Source of the DNA: an uncultured Oscillospiraceae bacterium
GTDB taxonomy: Bacteria > Bacillota > Clostridia > Oscillospirales > Ruminococcaceae
Direction of reading: 5' to 3'
Length of the DNA stretch: 26,327 nucleotides
Assembly: GCA_910586535.1 (NCBI GenBank)
Contig: CAJUHS010000023.1
Span: 1-26,327, forward strand
Positions within the stretch are counted from its first letter, which is position 1. The number at the start of each line of letters is the position of its first letter. Both the position numbers and the translations under genes were made by a program. Of the stretch, positions 14,098 to 22,353 are shown one piece after another. Below the pieces are notes generated by a model. It had not been told where the DNA came from, did not search any database, and saw nothing but the letters and a program-made list of their open reading frames with translations.

Positions 14098-16476
14098 ATG
14101 AAATTGAAAAAACTGCTGGCAGGAGCCACTGCGGCTGCGCTGGCGGTAACAACCATGGCTGTCACGAGCTTTACAGCAAGTGCGGCTTCTCTTGCCGAGG
14201 CTCCCGCCGGTACAGAAGAAGTTCTGTACTCTGTTGACTTAACATCAGTTAAGAGTACGTTCACAGGCGAGTGGGATTCCGGCGATTGGACGCAGGTCAT
14301 TATTGGTGAAAATGACAGAGCCACAATCATGACTGACCCCAATGTTTACATTAAAGCTACAATGTCTAATATGGGAGGCGTTGACACTGGTGTAGCGCCT
14401 GACATTACAGAAACTGATTTCAATACATTGATGACATGGGGGTTTAGCAATTATAATTGGATAACAGGATTAAAATGGTATAACAATAATGGGGATGGGG
14501 CTGATTTTGAATGTAATTTGATTCCGCTCCCGACAAGTACGGCAAACAATGCAATAGCATACGCTCCCATTTCCGATACAGCAATGTACGATTGGGGCGG
14601 TATTGCAGGAAATTTACAGTGCGGTAATTTTAAGGGACTTACTTTAAATTCACTTGAAGTTGTCAGAATCAGCGCGGGCAGTCCTGCTCCTTCACCTACA
14701 GCGATTGAATTGGCTTTTGACAGCACAAAAGAGCTTGAACTTGAAGTTATAGATGCTTCAAGTTGGGGCGTTCCGGGTGTTACAAAGGCAGCCCAGAAAA
14801 ATGTTACGGCATTTCCTGCAGGTATCACAACAGGAATGACATACGGCGAACTGAAAAATACAACAGTTTCTTTGACAGGCGTTGAATTTAAAAACTTTTC
14901 TGTTGAAGGCTTAACAGCAGAGAATGTTTCTGTTTCTCTCTTTGCCAAATGGGGCGAAGGCTTCTCATGGACAAACCACTCGTCGCCTTGGGATTTATCT
15001 GAAATAACCGGTATTGCCGATGATGATATTCTCCAAGAATTCGGTTATCAGGTAAACATTAACGGTGACGTCGGCGGCATTAACGATATGGCCTTGGGAG
15101 ATATTGTTAAGGTTAATTCTCAAACAGGCGGCGACACACCTGTTACAGGCGACGCTATCTGGGAAGGCAATACCAATATGGGAACAGATTGGTCTGCAAA
15201 CGTACAGATTCCCGCAGCTAAATTTGCTGAAATCAAAGTCGGTGACACACTTAAATATACTTTCACCAGTGAATCCGGCGCTCAGATGAAGATCGCAAGC
15301 CTGGCAGAGGGCTGGCCTGCTATTCCCGGACCCAACCCCGATCCCGAATGGGGCGTTATAAACATAAGCGGCACATCTTTCAGCTTTGTATTGACCGCCG
15401 CTGACGTTACTGCTCTTAAAGAATTTGGTATGGCAGTTTACGGTGTGAATTACACCTTGACAAAGGTTGAGCTTGTTCCAAATGCAGAACCCAAGCCTCC
15501 TGTTGATCCTGATCATACCCATACTCCCGCAGCAGTATGGACAAGCGACGCGGCAGGTCACTGGCATGCTTGCTCAAACTGCGCAGAAAAGATTGACTTT
15601 GCGGCGCATACAAGCGACGGAGGTAATATTACAACTCCCGCAACAGAAACAACAACAGGCATAAAGACATATAAATGTACTATATGTAATTATATTATCA
15701 GAACTGAAACTATCCCCGCAACAGGCACAGGAAATAATCCTGATCCCTGGGTTCCTGCTCCCGATGTAGGCGCACCCATTATCCCCGTTGGCGGAGTAAC
15801 AAACACAAACGCACCTTCCGTAAACGGAAAGAACGGCTGGGAGGTTGTTTCAGCTGAGATCATAGTAGCTTCCGACGGAGATAAGATCGTTGTTGATATG
15901 AACGGCGCAGAAAAAGTTCCGTCTACTATCCTCGGCGATATCGAAGGCAAGGACGTTGATATTGTCTTCAACATGGGCAGAGGCATTAAGTGGACTATCA
16001 ACGGTCTCAGCGTAACATCTAACAAGACTATTAATCTTGATGTTACAAAGAATACAAGACATATCCCCAACGAAGTAGTTGACAAGGCTGAGGGTTCGCA
16101 TAAAAAGCAGATTTCGCTTGATCACAAGGGAAACTTCGGCTGTGTAGCAACTCTGTCATACGATGTAGGAACAAAGTATAACGGACTTTACGCTAACCTT
16201 TTCTACTACAATCCCAAGACTGAAGAGCTTGAATTTGCGGATTGCAGCTTGGTTTCCGGCGGCAATGCAAACTTTATGTTCACACACGCTTCCGATTACC
16301 TTATCACTATCAGCGATGAGCCTCTCGGCGAGTTTGAGGATGTTTCCTCAGCGGCAGGAATCGTTTCTGATAACAACTCTATCGGAAACGGACTTGCAGT
16401 TGCAGTAAGTGCAAGTCTTGCAGCAGTCGTTCTCGGATTTGGAATCGTTGTTTTCAAAAAGCGCAGACATAACTAA
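14098..16476 (+). CDS. Large secreted, C-terminally membrane-anchored surface protein with Zn-ribbon-like module
   Basis: A 792-residue protein of unknown function. It has a signal peptide (1-30, ending TASA). A first beta-rich region spans about 40-195, a second at about 200-345, and a third, CBM-like beta-sandwich at about 354-461. A His/Cys module follows at 473-543, with paired CxxC (C492/C495 and C527/C530), HTHTPAAVW, GHWHAC and an IPATG ending. This type of module recurs in Firmicute surface proteins and may bind metal. A further domain lies at about 575-745, and a final hydrophobic helix (765-786) ends in FKKRRHN, typical of a single-pass anchor with its tail in the cytoplasm. There is no LPXTG motif. 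AGAGG is eight bases before the ATG. It is monocistronic, with its own promoter and a strong terminator. The first half looks more AT-rich than the neighbouring genes. Carbohydrate binding or adhesion is inference. Confidence 0.8.
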   Translation: MKLKKLLAGATAAALAVTTMAVTSFTASAASLAEAPAGTEEVLYSVDLTSVKSTFTGEWDSGDWTQVIIGENDRATIMTDPNVYIKATMSNMGGVDTGVAPDITETDFNTLMTWGFSNYNWITGLKWYNNNGDGADFECNLIPLPTSTANNAIAYAPISDTAMYDWGGIAGNLQCGNFKGLTLNSLEVVRISAGSPAPSPTAIELAFDSTKELELEVIDASSWGVPGVTKAAQKNVTAFPAGITTGMTYGELKNTTVSLTGVEFKNFSVEGLTAENVSVSLFAKWGEGFSWTNHSSPWDLSEITGIADDDILQEFGYQVNINGDVGGINDMALGDIVKVNSQTGGDTPVTGDAIWEGNTNMGTDWSANVQIPAAKFAEIKVGDTLKYTFTSESGAQMKIASLAEGWPAIPGPNPDPEWGVINISGTSFSFVLTAADVTALKEFGMAVYGVNYTLTKVELVPNAEPKPPVDPDHTHTPAAVWTSDAAGHWHACSNCAEKIDFAAHTSDGGNITTPATETTTGIKTYKCTICNYIIRTETIPATGTGNNPDPWVPAPDVGAPIIPVGGVTNTNAPSVNGKNGWEVVSAEIIVASDGDKIVVDMNGAEKVPSTILGDIEGKDVDIVFNMGRGIKWTINGLSVTSNKTINLDVTKNTRHIPNEVVDKAEGSHKKQISLDHKGNFGCVATLSYDVGTKYNGLYANLFYYNPKTEELEFADCSLVSGGNANFMFTHASDYLITISDEPLGEFEDVSSAAGIVSDNNSIGNGLAVAVSASLAAVVLGFGIVVFKKRRHN

Positions 16477-16485
16477 ACCTTAATA

Positions 16486-16523
16486 AAAAAGGCTTCCGTT
16501 CATTATCGGACGGAAGCCTTTTT
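16486..16523 (+). terminator. Intrinsic terminator of the surface-protein gene
   Basis: AAAAAGGCTTCCGT pairs perfectly with ACGGAAGCCTTTTT around a ten-base loop and runs into TTTCTTTT. It starts ten bases past the stop codon. Confidence 0.95.
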
Positions 16524-16560
16524 CTTTTATGGAAATACACCGATTTACTGTTGTTCCGAA

Positions 16561-16675
16561 TTATACGCTACTATAATTACCCTGCGGTTTTACCGCCAGC
16601 ATAGTGTCAAATCCCGTTATAGAAATGACGCCAGGGAGATACCGCTCTATAGTTTAGAAGCACTATAACCGACAC
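16561..16675. other. Unassigned palindromic element
   Basis: Two nested structures sit side by side. At 16583-16598 GCGGT and ACCGC form a tight hairpin flanked by CTAT/ATAG sequences. At 16604-16675 GTGTC plus GTTATAG (16604-16608, 16616-16622) pair with CTATAAC plus GACAC (16663-16669, 16671-16675). No promoter or ORF is visible. It could be a small RNA, a miniature inverted-repeat element or a remnant. Confidence 0.35.
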
Positions 16676-16843
16676 CAAAAGCAAATTTCAGTATCTTTTG
16701 TGCAGTTTGGAACACCCCCTCATAAGCTTTCCCACGCAGAAAAAAATCAACCTAAGTCATTGAACTCCATCTTTCAGGTTAAAATTATTGTACAGCAATT
16801 TTTCCATGGGACGTTTTTTCACCGAATACAAATAAACAGGCAC

Positions 16844-16882
16844 ACTAAAGGACTGTACAGACAATCTGCACAGCCCTTTAGT
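16844..16882 (-). terminator. Long hairpin ending the sigma/serpin/VWA operon
   Basis: An 18-bp stem with two mismatches (ACTAAAGGACTGTACAGA against TCTGCACAGCCCTTTAGT) closes a three-base loop, 14 bases past the VWA stop. The following minus-strand sequence GTGTGCCTGTTTATTT has only a late U-tract, so termination may be partial. Confidence 0.7.
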
Positions 16883-16896
16883 ATATCCAAAAATAA

Positions 16897-18642
16897 TCAA
16901 TATCCGCGCTTATCCATGGTTCTCACAAGATAAACAAACTCGCTCTTATAGTCGTCCTTGTCGTATCCGTTTTCCTCAAGCATTTCGAGTATCTGTCCGC
17001 AGCTTGCCGACCCGCAGTATTCGCTTCCCTTAAGCACCATTCCGAACTCTGCCGCCGCTGCCGCAAAGGTCATGTTCTTAGGCATTTTTGCGCTGTAGCT
17101 TTCCATTGTAACTGGTACTGAAATCAGCTTGCTCTTGTCTCCGTCGGTCTGCTTGTAGCGCAGCGAGACCGTCAGAAGCTCATCTTTATTTCCGGTTACG
17201 GTATTTCGCTGATATTTCAGATCCGCTTCTGGAATTGATGTTCCGCTTCCGTTCATAACTATTTCATACAGCGCAGTAACGGTGTGACCCGCTCCTATCT
17301 CGCCCGCATCCTTAGTGTCGTCGGCAAAATCCTTGTCCGCAAGAGCGCGGTTCTCGTATCCTATCAGGCGGTATCCCGACACGTTTTCAGGATTAAATTC
17401 CACCTGGATCTTAACGTCCTTAGCCACAGTATAGAGAGTGCCGCTCATTTCCTCCACCAGAACCTTTTTCGCCTCGGACTCGCTGTCGATATAGGAATAG
17501 TTTCCGTTGCCATGGTCAGCAAGAGCCTCCATGCGGTTATCTTTGATGTTGCCCGTACCGAAGCCCAGCACCGATAGGAAAACTCCCGATTCCCGCTTTT
17601 CCTCAATAAGCTCCGTAAGCTCTTCCTCACTTGATAAACCCACGTTCAGATCGCCGTCCGTAGCTAAAAGCACGCGATTGTTGCCATTCTTGATAAAGTA
17701 CTTTTCCGCAAGCTCATAAGCGCGGTTTATTCCTGCCTCACCGTAGGTTGAACCGCCTGCTTCAAGACTGTTTACAGCTTCCTTTATCTTCTCCTTGTCT
17801 GCGCCGCTTGTACCTTTAAGGACAACATTTTCTTCCCCGGCATAGGTTACAATGGAAATCCTGTCGTCCTCGGTGAGAGTGTCCGTCAGCATGGAAAAGG
17901 CCTTCTGCACCAGCGGCAGCTTATCTTCCGAAAACATTGAGCCGCTCACGTCTATCAGGAATACCAGATTGAGCGGCTCACGCTCCTCCTGCTGAATGTC
18001 CTCCGCTTTCAGTCCTACCAGCAAAAGCTTTGCCTCGCTGTTCCAAGGACAGTCGGAAAGCTCTGTCGTTACCGAAAACGGATCGTCCGCTGCCGGCTGG
18101 GGATAGCTGTAATTGAAATAGTTGATAAACTCCTCGATACGAACCGCGTCGGGGTTGACATAGCCGCCCTCCTGAATCATCCGGCGCACGTTGGCATATG
18201 AAGCAGTGTCAACATCAATGGAAAAGGTTGACAGCGGATTTGCCGCTACCGACTTGTAGCCGCTTTCCTCAATGCTGTTGTACTCCTCGGTGTTGAAATA
18301 TTCCCAATACCTGTAACCATCGTTCTTTGTCTCTGTGTTCCATGCGCCGGCGCCTGATGTGTTTCCCGTAGGATAAGTGTCATCTGCCGTAGCTTCTTCT
18401 ACTGCCATCATGTCAGCTTCAACGTTGGCTCCCATGTCGGCGTTGGGATCAAAGCTGTCCGCAGCCGTTTCTCCTTTTGTTTGGAAGGTCTCATCTTTGC
18501 CGCTGTTAACCTCTGTAGTACTTGTATTTGTTGTAACATGTTCCGCGCCGCCGTCACGGTCTCCGGAAGAACTGCACGCCGAAAGCATTCCCGCTGCGGT
18601 AAGTATTGTCATTGCCAAACATAAAATCTTTTTGTTTTTCAT
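16897..18642 (-). CDS. Lipoprotein with von Willebrand factor A domain, YfbK type
   Basis: A 581-residue lipoprotein. The lipobox is MLSAC (Cys23), and an acidic, low-complexity linker runs to about residue 105. The N-terminal vWF_A-associated domain is at about 115-215 (NPLSTFSIDVDTASYANVRR). The VWA domain begins near 225 with a complete MIDAS first motif, LIDVSGSM, and ATDGDLNVG supplies the later Asp. A C-terminal region of the DUF3520 kind ends the protein (EFGMVLKGSEYCG). This order matches the E. coli YfbK family, whose biochemical role is not settled; metal-dependent protein binding at the cell surface is the usual inference. GGGTGAG lies ahead of the ATG. It is the last gene of the sigma/anti-sigma/serpin operon, 12 bases after the second serpin, which suggests a shared surface function. 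Confidence 0.9.
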   Translation of the reverse strand: MKNKKILCLAMTILTAAGMLSACSSSGDRDGGAEHVTTNTSTTEVNSGKDETFQTKGETAADSFDPNADMGANVEADMMAVEEATADDTYPTGNTSGAGAWNTETKNDGYRYWEYFNTEEYNSIEESGYKSVAANPLSTFSIDVDTASYANVRRMIQEGGYVNPDAVRIEEFINYFNYSYPQPAADDPFSVTTELSDCPWNSEAKLLLVGLKAEDIQQEEREPLNLVFLIDVSGSMFSEDKLPLVQKAFSMLTDTLTEDDRISIVTYAGEENVVLKGTSGADKEKIKEAVNSLEAGGSTYGEAGINRAYELAEKYFIKNGNNRVLLATDGDLNVGLSSEEELTELIEEKRESGVFLSVLGFGTGNIKDNRMEALADHGNGNYSYIDSESEAKKVLVEEMSGTLYTVAKDVKIQVEFNPENVSGYRLIGYENRALADKDFADDTKDAGEIGAGHTVTALYEIVMNGSGTSIPEADLKYQRNTVTGNKDELLTVSLRYKQTDGDKSKLISVPVTMESYSAKMPKNMTFAAAAAEFGMVLKGSEYCGSASCGQILEMLEENGYDKDDYKSEFVYLVRTMDKRGY

Positions 18643-18654
18643 AAAAGCTCACCC

Positions 18655-19920
18655 TTAACTGTTAATATCCTGCATAACGCCAATAAAAAGTGTCTCGCCT
18701 GAAGCCGTTTTAATTTCGTACAAAAATGGTCTGTCCACGGTAAACTCGATGATTTCATTAGCAGGCATCGCCCCTCCCGCGTCCATTGCCTCCAATGTGA
18801 CAGCGGAAGCTTCTGTACCGTCCTCGTTACAGACTATTTTTGCCGCCTGGATTATCTTGGAAATGTACAGCTTTTCGTTACTGTCGGTCATCTCTCCGAA
18901 AGCAGCCGTCTGCGGATCGAACGCCTCCCGAACACCAAGACGTTCAAGCATTTCAAGCAAGGATCCACCACTTTCGCACTCGAATTTCGGTATAGATAGT
19001 ACAGCGTCCGCAACGTCGTAACCCGCCTCAAACTCAGCGTTAAGTTCCTCAACGCTCATCTCCGCAATAAGATCGGCGATTTGTGCATTTTCGTCCAGAG
19101 GAAGATACACACGCATATAAGAACCGTCCGTATAGGGCAGAACTACCGACTTAAATTTCTTTCCCTCGCCATACTGCAAACGCTCAGCCAGATACATTGT
19201 GGGTATCTGCACCGTACCGCTTTTTCCGTGGAAATCCCTATCGTGAGTAGCATATTCGTCAAATTTGAAAAGCCACTCGTTTTTGAAGTACAGTGCATTT
19301 ACCAGCGCAAGCCGCGCATCCTCAGACAGCGGTTGATTCAGCAGATTCGGTATCATTTTTTTCGTATTATCCGACACCCAACCGTTAATCTTTTTTACGA
19401 AATTCTCCGAAGATAAGTCCTGAGTAAAGAACTCTGCCGAAAAAATATCTTTCAGCGTATCGCCGTAACTGTCGTTAAAACCGTTTAGTCTGTCGGACAG
19501 CCAAGCGGAATTAGCCATATCAATAGTTTCCGAAGCGTCAAGCTCCTCTATTATCCTGCCGCAGTCGGAAAGCATATCCTCTTTAGTTCCGTAGCCGAAC
19601 AGCTCTAGCAGCTCCTTTTCAGTACCTGTACCGCTGTCCGCACCTGCCGCCGCCATGCTCACGGCAAGCTTTGCGCTTAGCGGAGAAATAACGAAGCTGT
19701 CGTTTTCCTTAAGATATTCTTTCAGGAACGCGCTGTTGAAGCTTCCCGAGATTTCTCCTGTGGAGTACGCCGCTTCTGTGTGTTTGATCTGCGCTGTAGC
19801 TGTGGTTTGGTCTCCTGTTTCCGCAGAAATATCGCTTGTCTCCGCTGTGGAGCAGGAGGACAAAATCCCCGCAAACGCCGCTGCCGAAACAATTGCCGCT
19901 ATAATTTTGCTTTTATTCAT
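18655..19920 (-). CDS. Serpin (serine protease inhibitor) lipoprotein, second of a pair
   Basis: A 421-residue serpin with a lipobox ILSSC (Cys23) and a short Thr/Ser/Glu linker. The fold begins with NSAFLKEYLKENDSFVISPLSAKLAVSMAA and includes ALVNALYFKNEW and VDRPFLYEI, all serpin signatures. The reactive-centre loop starts EDGTEASAVTLEAMDAGGAM: the hinge GTEASAVT is of the inhibitory kind with small residues. Counting 15 from the hinge Gly368 puts P1 at Gly382, in M-D-A-G/G; the true P1 is uncertain. Serpins trap proteases by loop insertion after cleavage. Bacterial serpins of [Eubacterium] siraeum (siropins) inhibit human neutrophil proteases, so a gut-lumen or host protease is a plausible target. 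It follows the other serpin by 13 bases and is a clear paralogue of it. Confidence 0.93.
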   Translation of the reverse strand: MNKSKIIAAIVSAAAFAGILSSCSTAETSDISAETGDQTTATAQIKHTEAAYSTGEISGSFNSAFLKEYLKENDSFVISPLSAKLAVSMAAAGADSGTGTEKELLELFGYGTKEDMLSDCGRIIEELDASETIDMANSAWLSDRLNGFNDSYGDTLKDIFSAEFFTQDLSSENFVKKINGWVSDNTKKMIPNLLNQPLSEDARLALVNALYFKNEWLFKFDEYATHDRDFHGKSGTVQIPTMYLAERLQYGEGKKFKSVVLPYTDGSYMRVYLPLDENAQIADLIAEMSVEELNAEFEAGYDVADAVLSIPKFECESGGSLLEMLERLGVREAFDPQTAAFGEMTDSNEKLYISKIIQAAKIVCNEDGTEASAVTLEAMDAGGAMPANEIIEFTVDRPFLYEIKTASGETLFIGVMQDINS

Positions 19921-19933
19921 AATTATCCTCCTT

Positions 19934-21373
19934 TTATTGAATGTCGGTGATAACGCCCATGAAAAGGGTCTCGCCCGACGGGGCTTCTATCGAATAGAGA
20001 AACGGACGGTCAATTATAAGTTCCACAGGCTCTAAGGGTTCAGCAAAAGCACATTCCGCCATGATAACTATAGTTGCGGCAGCAGCCTCCGTACCGTCCT
20101 CGCCGCAGATTATCTTCGCAGCCTGTATAACGTCCGATATAACGAGAGGCAAATCCGAGGTAATGCCGCTGAAATCAGCTTTTGAACTGTCAAAACAATC
20201 CTTAACTCCAAGACTTTGGAACATCTCCACAAGAGAAGCCTTATAGTCGCACTCAAAGGGCGGCATTGTTAGGGACACATATGTGCTGCTGTAAAACGGC
20301 TCCATAGCCGCCGCAAGTTCCTCTGCGGACATTTCCGCGATAATGTCGGTAACAAACTTGTTCTCATCGGCAGGCAGGAAAATCTTCATGCATGAACCGT
20401 CTGTATAGTCCAGCTTCACCGATTTGAACGTGCCGTCTGCGGAGTACATGATATGCTCGGTCATGCTCATGGCGGGGGCGTTTTCGTTGAAGCCGCTCAC
20501 CCCGTAAAATCCACGCGGGTATCTGTCGTTAAAATGCTTTGACCACTCGTTTTTAAAGTACAGAGTATTCACCAGCGCAAGCCGAGCCTCCTCGGACATC
20601 GGTTCGTCCAGCATTTCCTTTATCAGACCGTCTGTGTTAGTCTCCACCCAGCCGTTCAGCTCGTCAACAAAGCCTTGTGAGGTCAGGTCGCGGGTAAAGC
20701 TTTCCGCAAAAAAGTAATTCTTAAGACCGTCCGAAAAGCTGCTGTTAAGGCTTTTCACCCTATCCGATACCCACATGGAATTTTTCGCGGACAGGCTGCC
20801 GTCCTCGCGGTTAAGTTCCTCCATAAGAGTTTTGCAGATACGTGACATTTCGTCTCTGCTTTCGTAACCGAACAACCCCAGCAGCTCTGTTTCCGTGGAG
20901 GAGTCTTCCCCTGCACCAATAGCAGCCATGCTCATGGCAAGCTTCGCGCTTGCGGGGGATATCACAGCGTTTTCACCCTCAGCCGCCGCATATTTCAGAA
21001 ACGCCGCTTCAAAGCAACTCCCCGGGTTTTCGGAGAACTGTCCCCCAGACGAAGAAGCAAGGCGCTTGAGCGCGTCGAGAATATCGTCTTCGGCAATGAC
21101 GCGATCTTCGGATATCTTTGGGTCGAGTGTCGTTTCCTCAACACCCTGAAAACTATCATGCGTCTCCGCATTAGTTTCCGACACGTCCGCAGAGGTTTCC
21201 GCCCCCTCCGCGCCGGGAACAAAATCCGAATTGTTTTCAATAGTTTCCGACCAAGCCGAAGTATTTTCCTCCACAAGACAAGTTACCGTCTGCACCTCGT
21301 CGTCCGGTGCGGGGCAGCCTGTCAGCGTAAGCGTAAAAACCAATGCCGCCGCAGTCAAAGCTTTTCTTTTCAT
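19934..21373 (-). CDS. Serpin lipoprotein, first of a pair
   Basis: A 479-residue serpin. The lipobox is LTLTGC (Cys20). A longer Glu/Thr/Ser-rich linker (to about residue 125) would hold the inhibitor away from the membrane. The serpin core includes NAVISPASAKLAMSMAAIGA, ALVNTLYFKNEW and IDRPFLYSIEAPSGETLFMG. The reactive-centre loop begins EDGTEAAAATIVIMAECAF, with a canonical inhibitory hinge GTEAAAAT. By counting, P1 is Cys441 (M-A-E-C/A), different from the paralogue downstream. The ATG at 21373 overlaps the stop of the anti-sigma gene as ATGA, with GGAG ten bases upstream inside that gene, so translation is probably coupled. The earlier in-frame start at 21403 lies inside the anti-sigma gene and is unlikely. 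Target protease unknown; serpins rarely inhibit cysteine proteases as well. Confidence 0.93.
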   Translation of the reverse strand: MKRKALTAAALVFTLTLTGCPAPDDEVQTVTCLVEENTSAWSETIENNSDFVPGAEGAETSADVSETNAETHDSFQGVEETTLDPKISEDRVIAEDDILDALKRLASSSGGQFSENPGSCFEAAFLKYAAAEGENAVISPASAKLAMSMAAIGAGEDSSTETELLGLFGYESRDEMSRICKTLMEELNREDGSLSAKNSMWVSDRVKSLNSSFSDGLKNYFFAESFTRDLTSQGFVDELNGWVETNTDGLIKEMLDEPMSEEARLALVNTLYFKNEWSKHFNDRYPRGFYGVSGFNENAPAMSMTEHIMYSADGTFKSVKLDYTDGSCMKIFLPADENKFVTDIIAEMSAEELAAAMEPFYSSTYVSLTMPPFECDYKASLVEMFQSLGVKDCFDSSKADFSGITSDLPLVISDVIQAAKIICGEDGTEAAAATIVIMAECAFAEPLEPVELIIDRPFLYSIEAPSGETLFMGVITDIQ

Positions 21374-22353
21374 AATAGATCGTCTCCTTTCAATTCGTGC
21401 CATTTTTTAACAAGAATATCCGTATCCGCACTATAGGAAAATTTCATGCGGTCGTAGAAAAAATCGTCGATACCGTTTTGCGGATAGATAACGTCCGCCG
21501 AATCTCCGCTGTCAAGAGTCACCCAACCGTTGTGGAATATCAGCCCTCCGTCAAGAGTGACCTCTATCTGCGGAGCATTTTCAAAAACCAAACTGTACGT
21601 CCCTCCGTCAAATTTAAGCGGCAGCACGTAACTGCGGTTCTCCAGCAGCCTGTAGGGAGTCACGCTTTCAAGCGTAATATTTTCCGTTTCCCTTGTATCG
21701 GCATTCTCGGCTGTAAGCTCGTAGCATACAGTCTCTCCTCGGCTGTATACCCTGTCCACATAGGCGTTTACAATTACGTCTGTGTGTATCAAAACGTTTG
21801 CCTCAACAAAGAAATCGTCCCCCGATGTCTTTACGGACGGATCAGCTTCGGAACCGTCATATGATGGAGCGGCTTCCTCAGCCTCATCATATTCTCCGGA
21901 AGATTCAAGCTTCAGGTCTTCGTAACGCACAGTTCCCGTCAAAACGCTTTCACCTTCCGAAATATCCTCCGCAATTTCTCCGCCGTCCAAAAAACCTTCG
22001 TCCAAACTGCCGTTTTCGTCATTTTCGGATATTTCTTCCGCACCGCCGGCTAACTCACATTCCTCGTTCATTATACTGTTTCCCGAATCGTAAGCCATAT
22101 TGGAACTGTTCGTTCCCCTGAACGCCGCGGGAACTATCACCAAAGCGATAACCGCAGCCAACGCCGCAGGTACGGCTATCTTCCCAAGACCGATATGTTT
22201 CCTTACAGGCTTGGAGGTCACGCCGCTGACAGTATCGGTGTTTTTCTCGTCAAGACCGCGTTCAATACGCTCCCAAAGCGCGTCCATGTCGGGCGCATTT
22301 TGTTCCGCATGAGCCTTGTACAGTTCTTTTATTTTTTTATCGTTCAAATTCAT
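21370..22353 (-). CDS. Membrane-spanning anti-sigma factor candidate
   Basis: A 327-residue protein encoded directly after an ECF sigma gene, overlapping it as ATGA. A short cytoplasmic N-terminus (about 1-53, IKELYKAHAEQNAPDMDALW) carries no HxxxCxxC zinc motif. One transmembrane helix at about 57-78 (KIAVPAALAAVIALVIVPAA) is followed by a large outside part: an acidic, Asp/Glu/Gly/Ser-rich stretch (about 90-190) and a beta-rich C-terminal domain (about 195-327). That topology and position are those of anti-sigma factors that hold the sigma factor at the membrane until an outside signal releases it; the role is inferred mainly from context. The start at 22353 is chosen because it gives the ATGA overlap and begins at the conserved-looking helix, with GGGGAGG about 11 bases upstream. 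Its own stop overlaps the first serpin start in the same way. Confidence 0.75.
   Translation of the reverse strand: MNLNDKKIKELYKAHAEQNAPDMDALWERIERGLDEKNTDTVSGVTSKPVRKHIGLGKIAVPAALAAVIALVIVPAAFRGTNSSNMAYDSGNSIMNEECELAGGAEEISENDENGSLDEGFLDGGEIAEDISEGESVLTGTVRYEDLKLESSGEYDEAEEAAPSYDGSEADPSVKTSGDDFFVEANVLIHTDVIVNAYVDRVYSRGETVCYELTAENADTRETENITLESVTPYRLLENRSYVLPLKFDGGTYSLVFENAPQIEVTLDGGLIFHNGWVTLDSGDSADVIYPQNGIDDFFYDRMKFSYSADTDILVKKWHELKGDDLL

Larger units (their letters stand above)
16477..16896. other. Intergenic stretch between convergent genes
   Basis: About 420 bases between the surface-protein gene and the VWA gene. Terminators lie at each side (16486-16523 and 16844-16882), with a structured element at about 16561-16675 between them. 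The remainder, 16680-16840, shows no intact ORF, promoter or recognised element. Confidence 0.65.

Noticed and set aside
16561..16680. Possible tracrRNA-like sequence
   Set aside because: Phrases such as GTTATAG and nested hairpins recall type II CRISPR RNAs, but there is no repeat array, cas gene or matching repeat in the window.
16700..16933. 77-codon plus-strand frame before the VWA gene end
   Set aside because: It runs through the terminator hairpin and into the opposite strand of the VWA gene, without a ribosome site or recognisable sequence.
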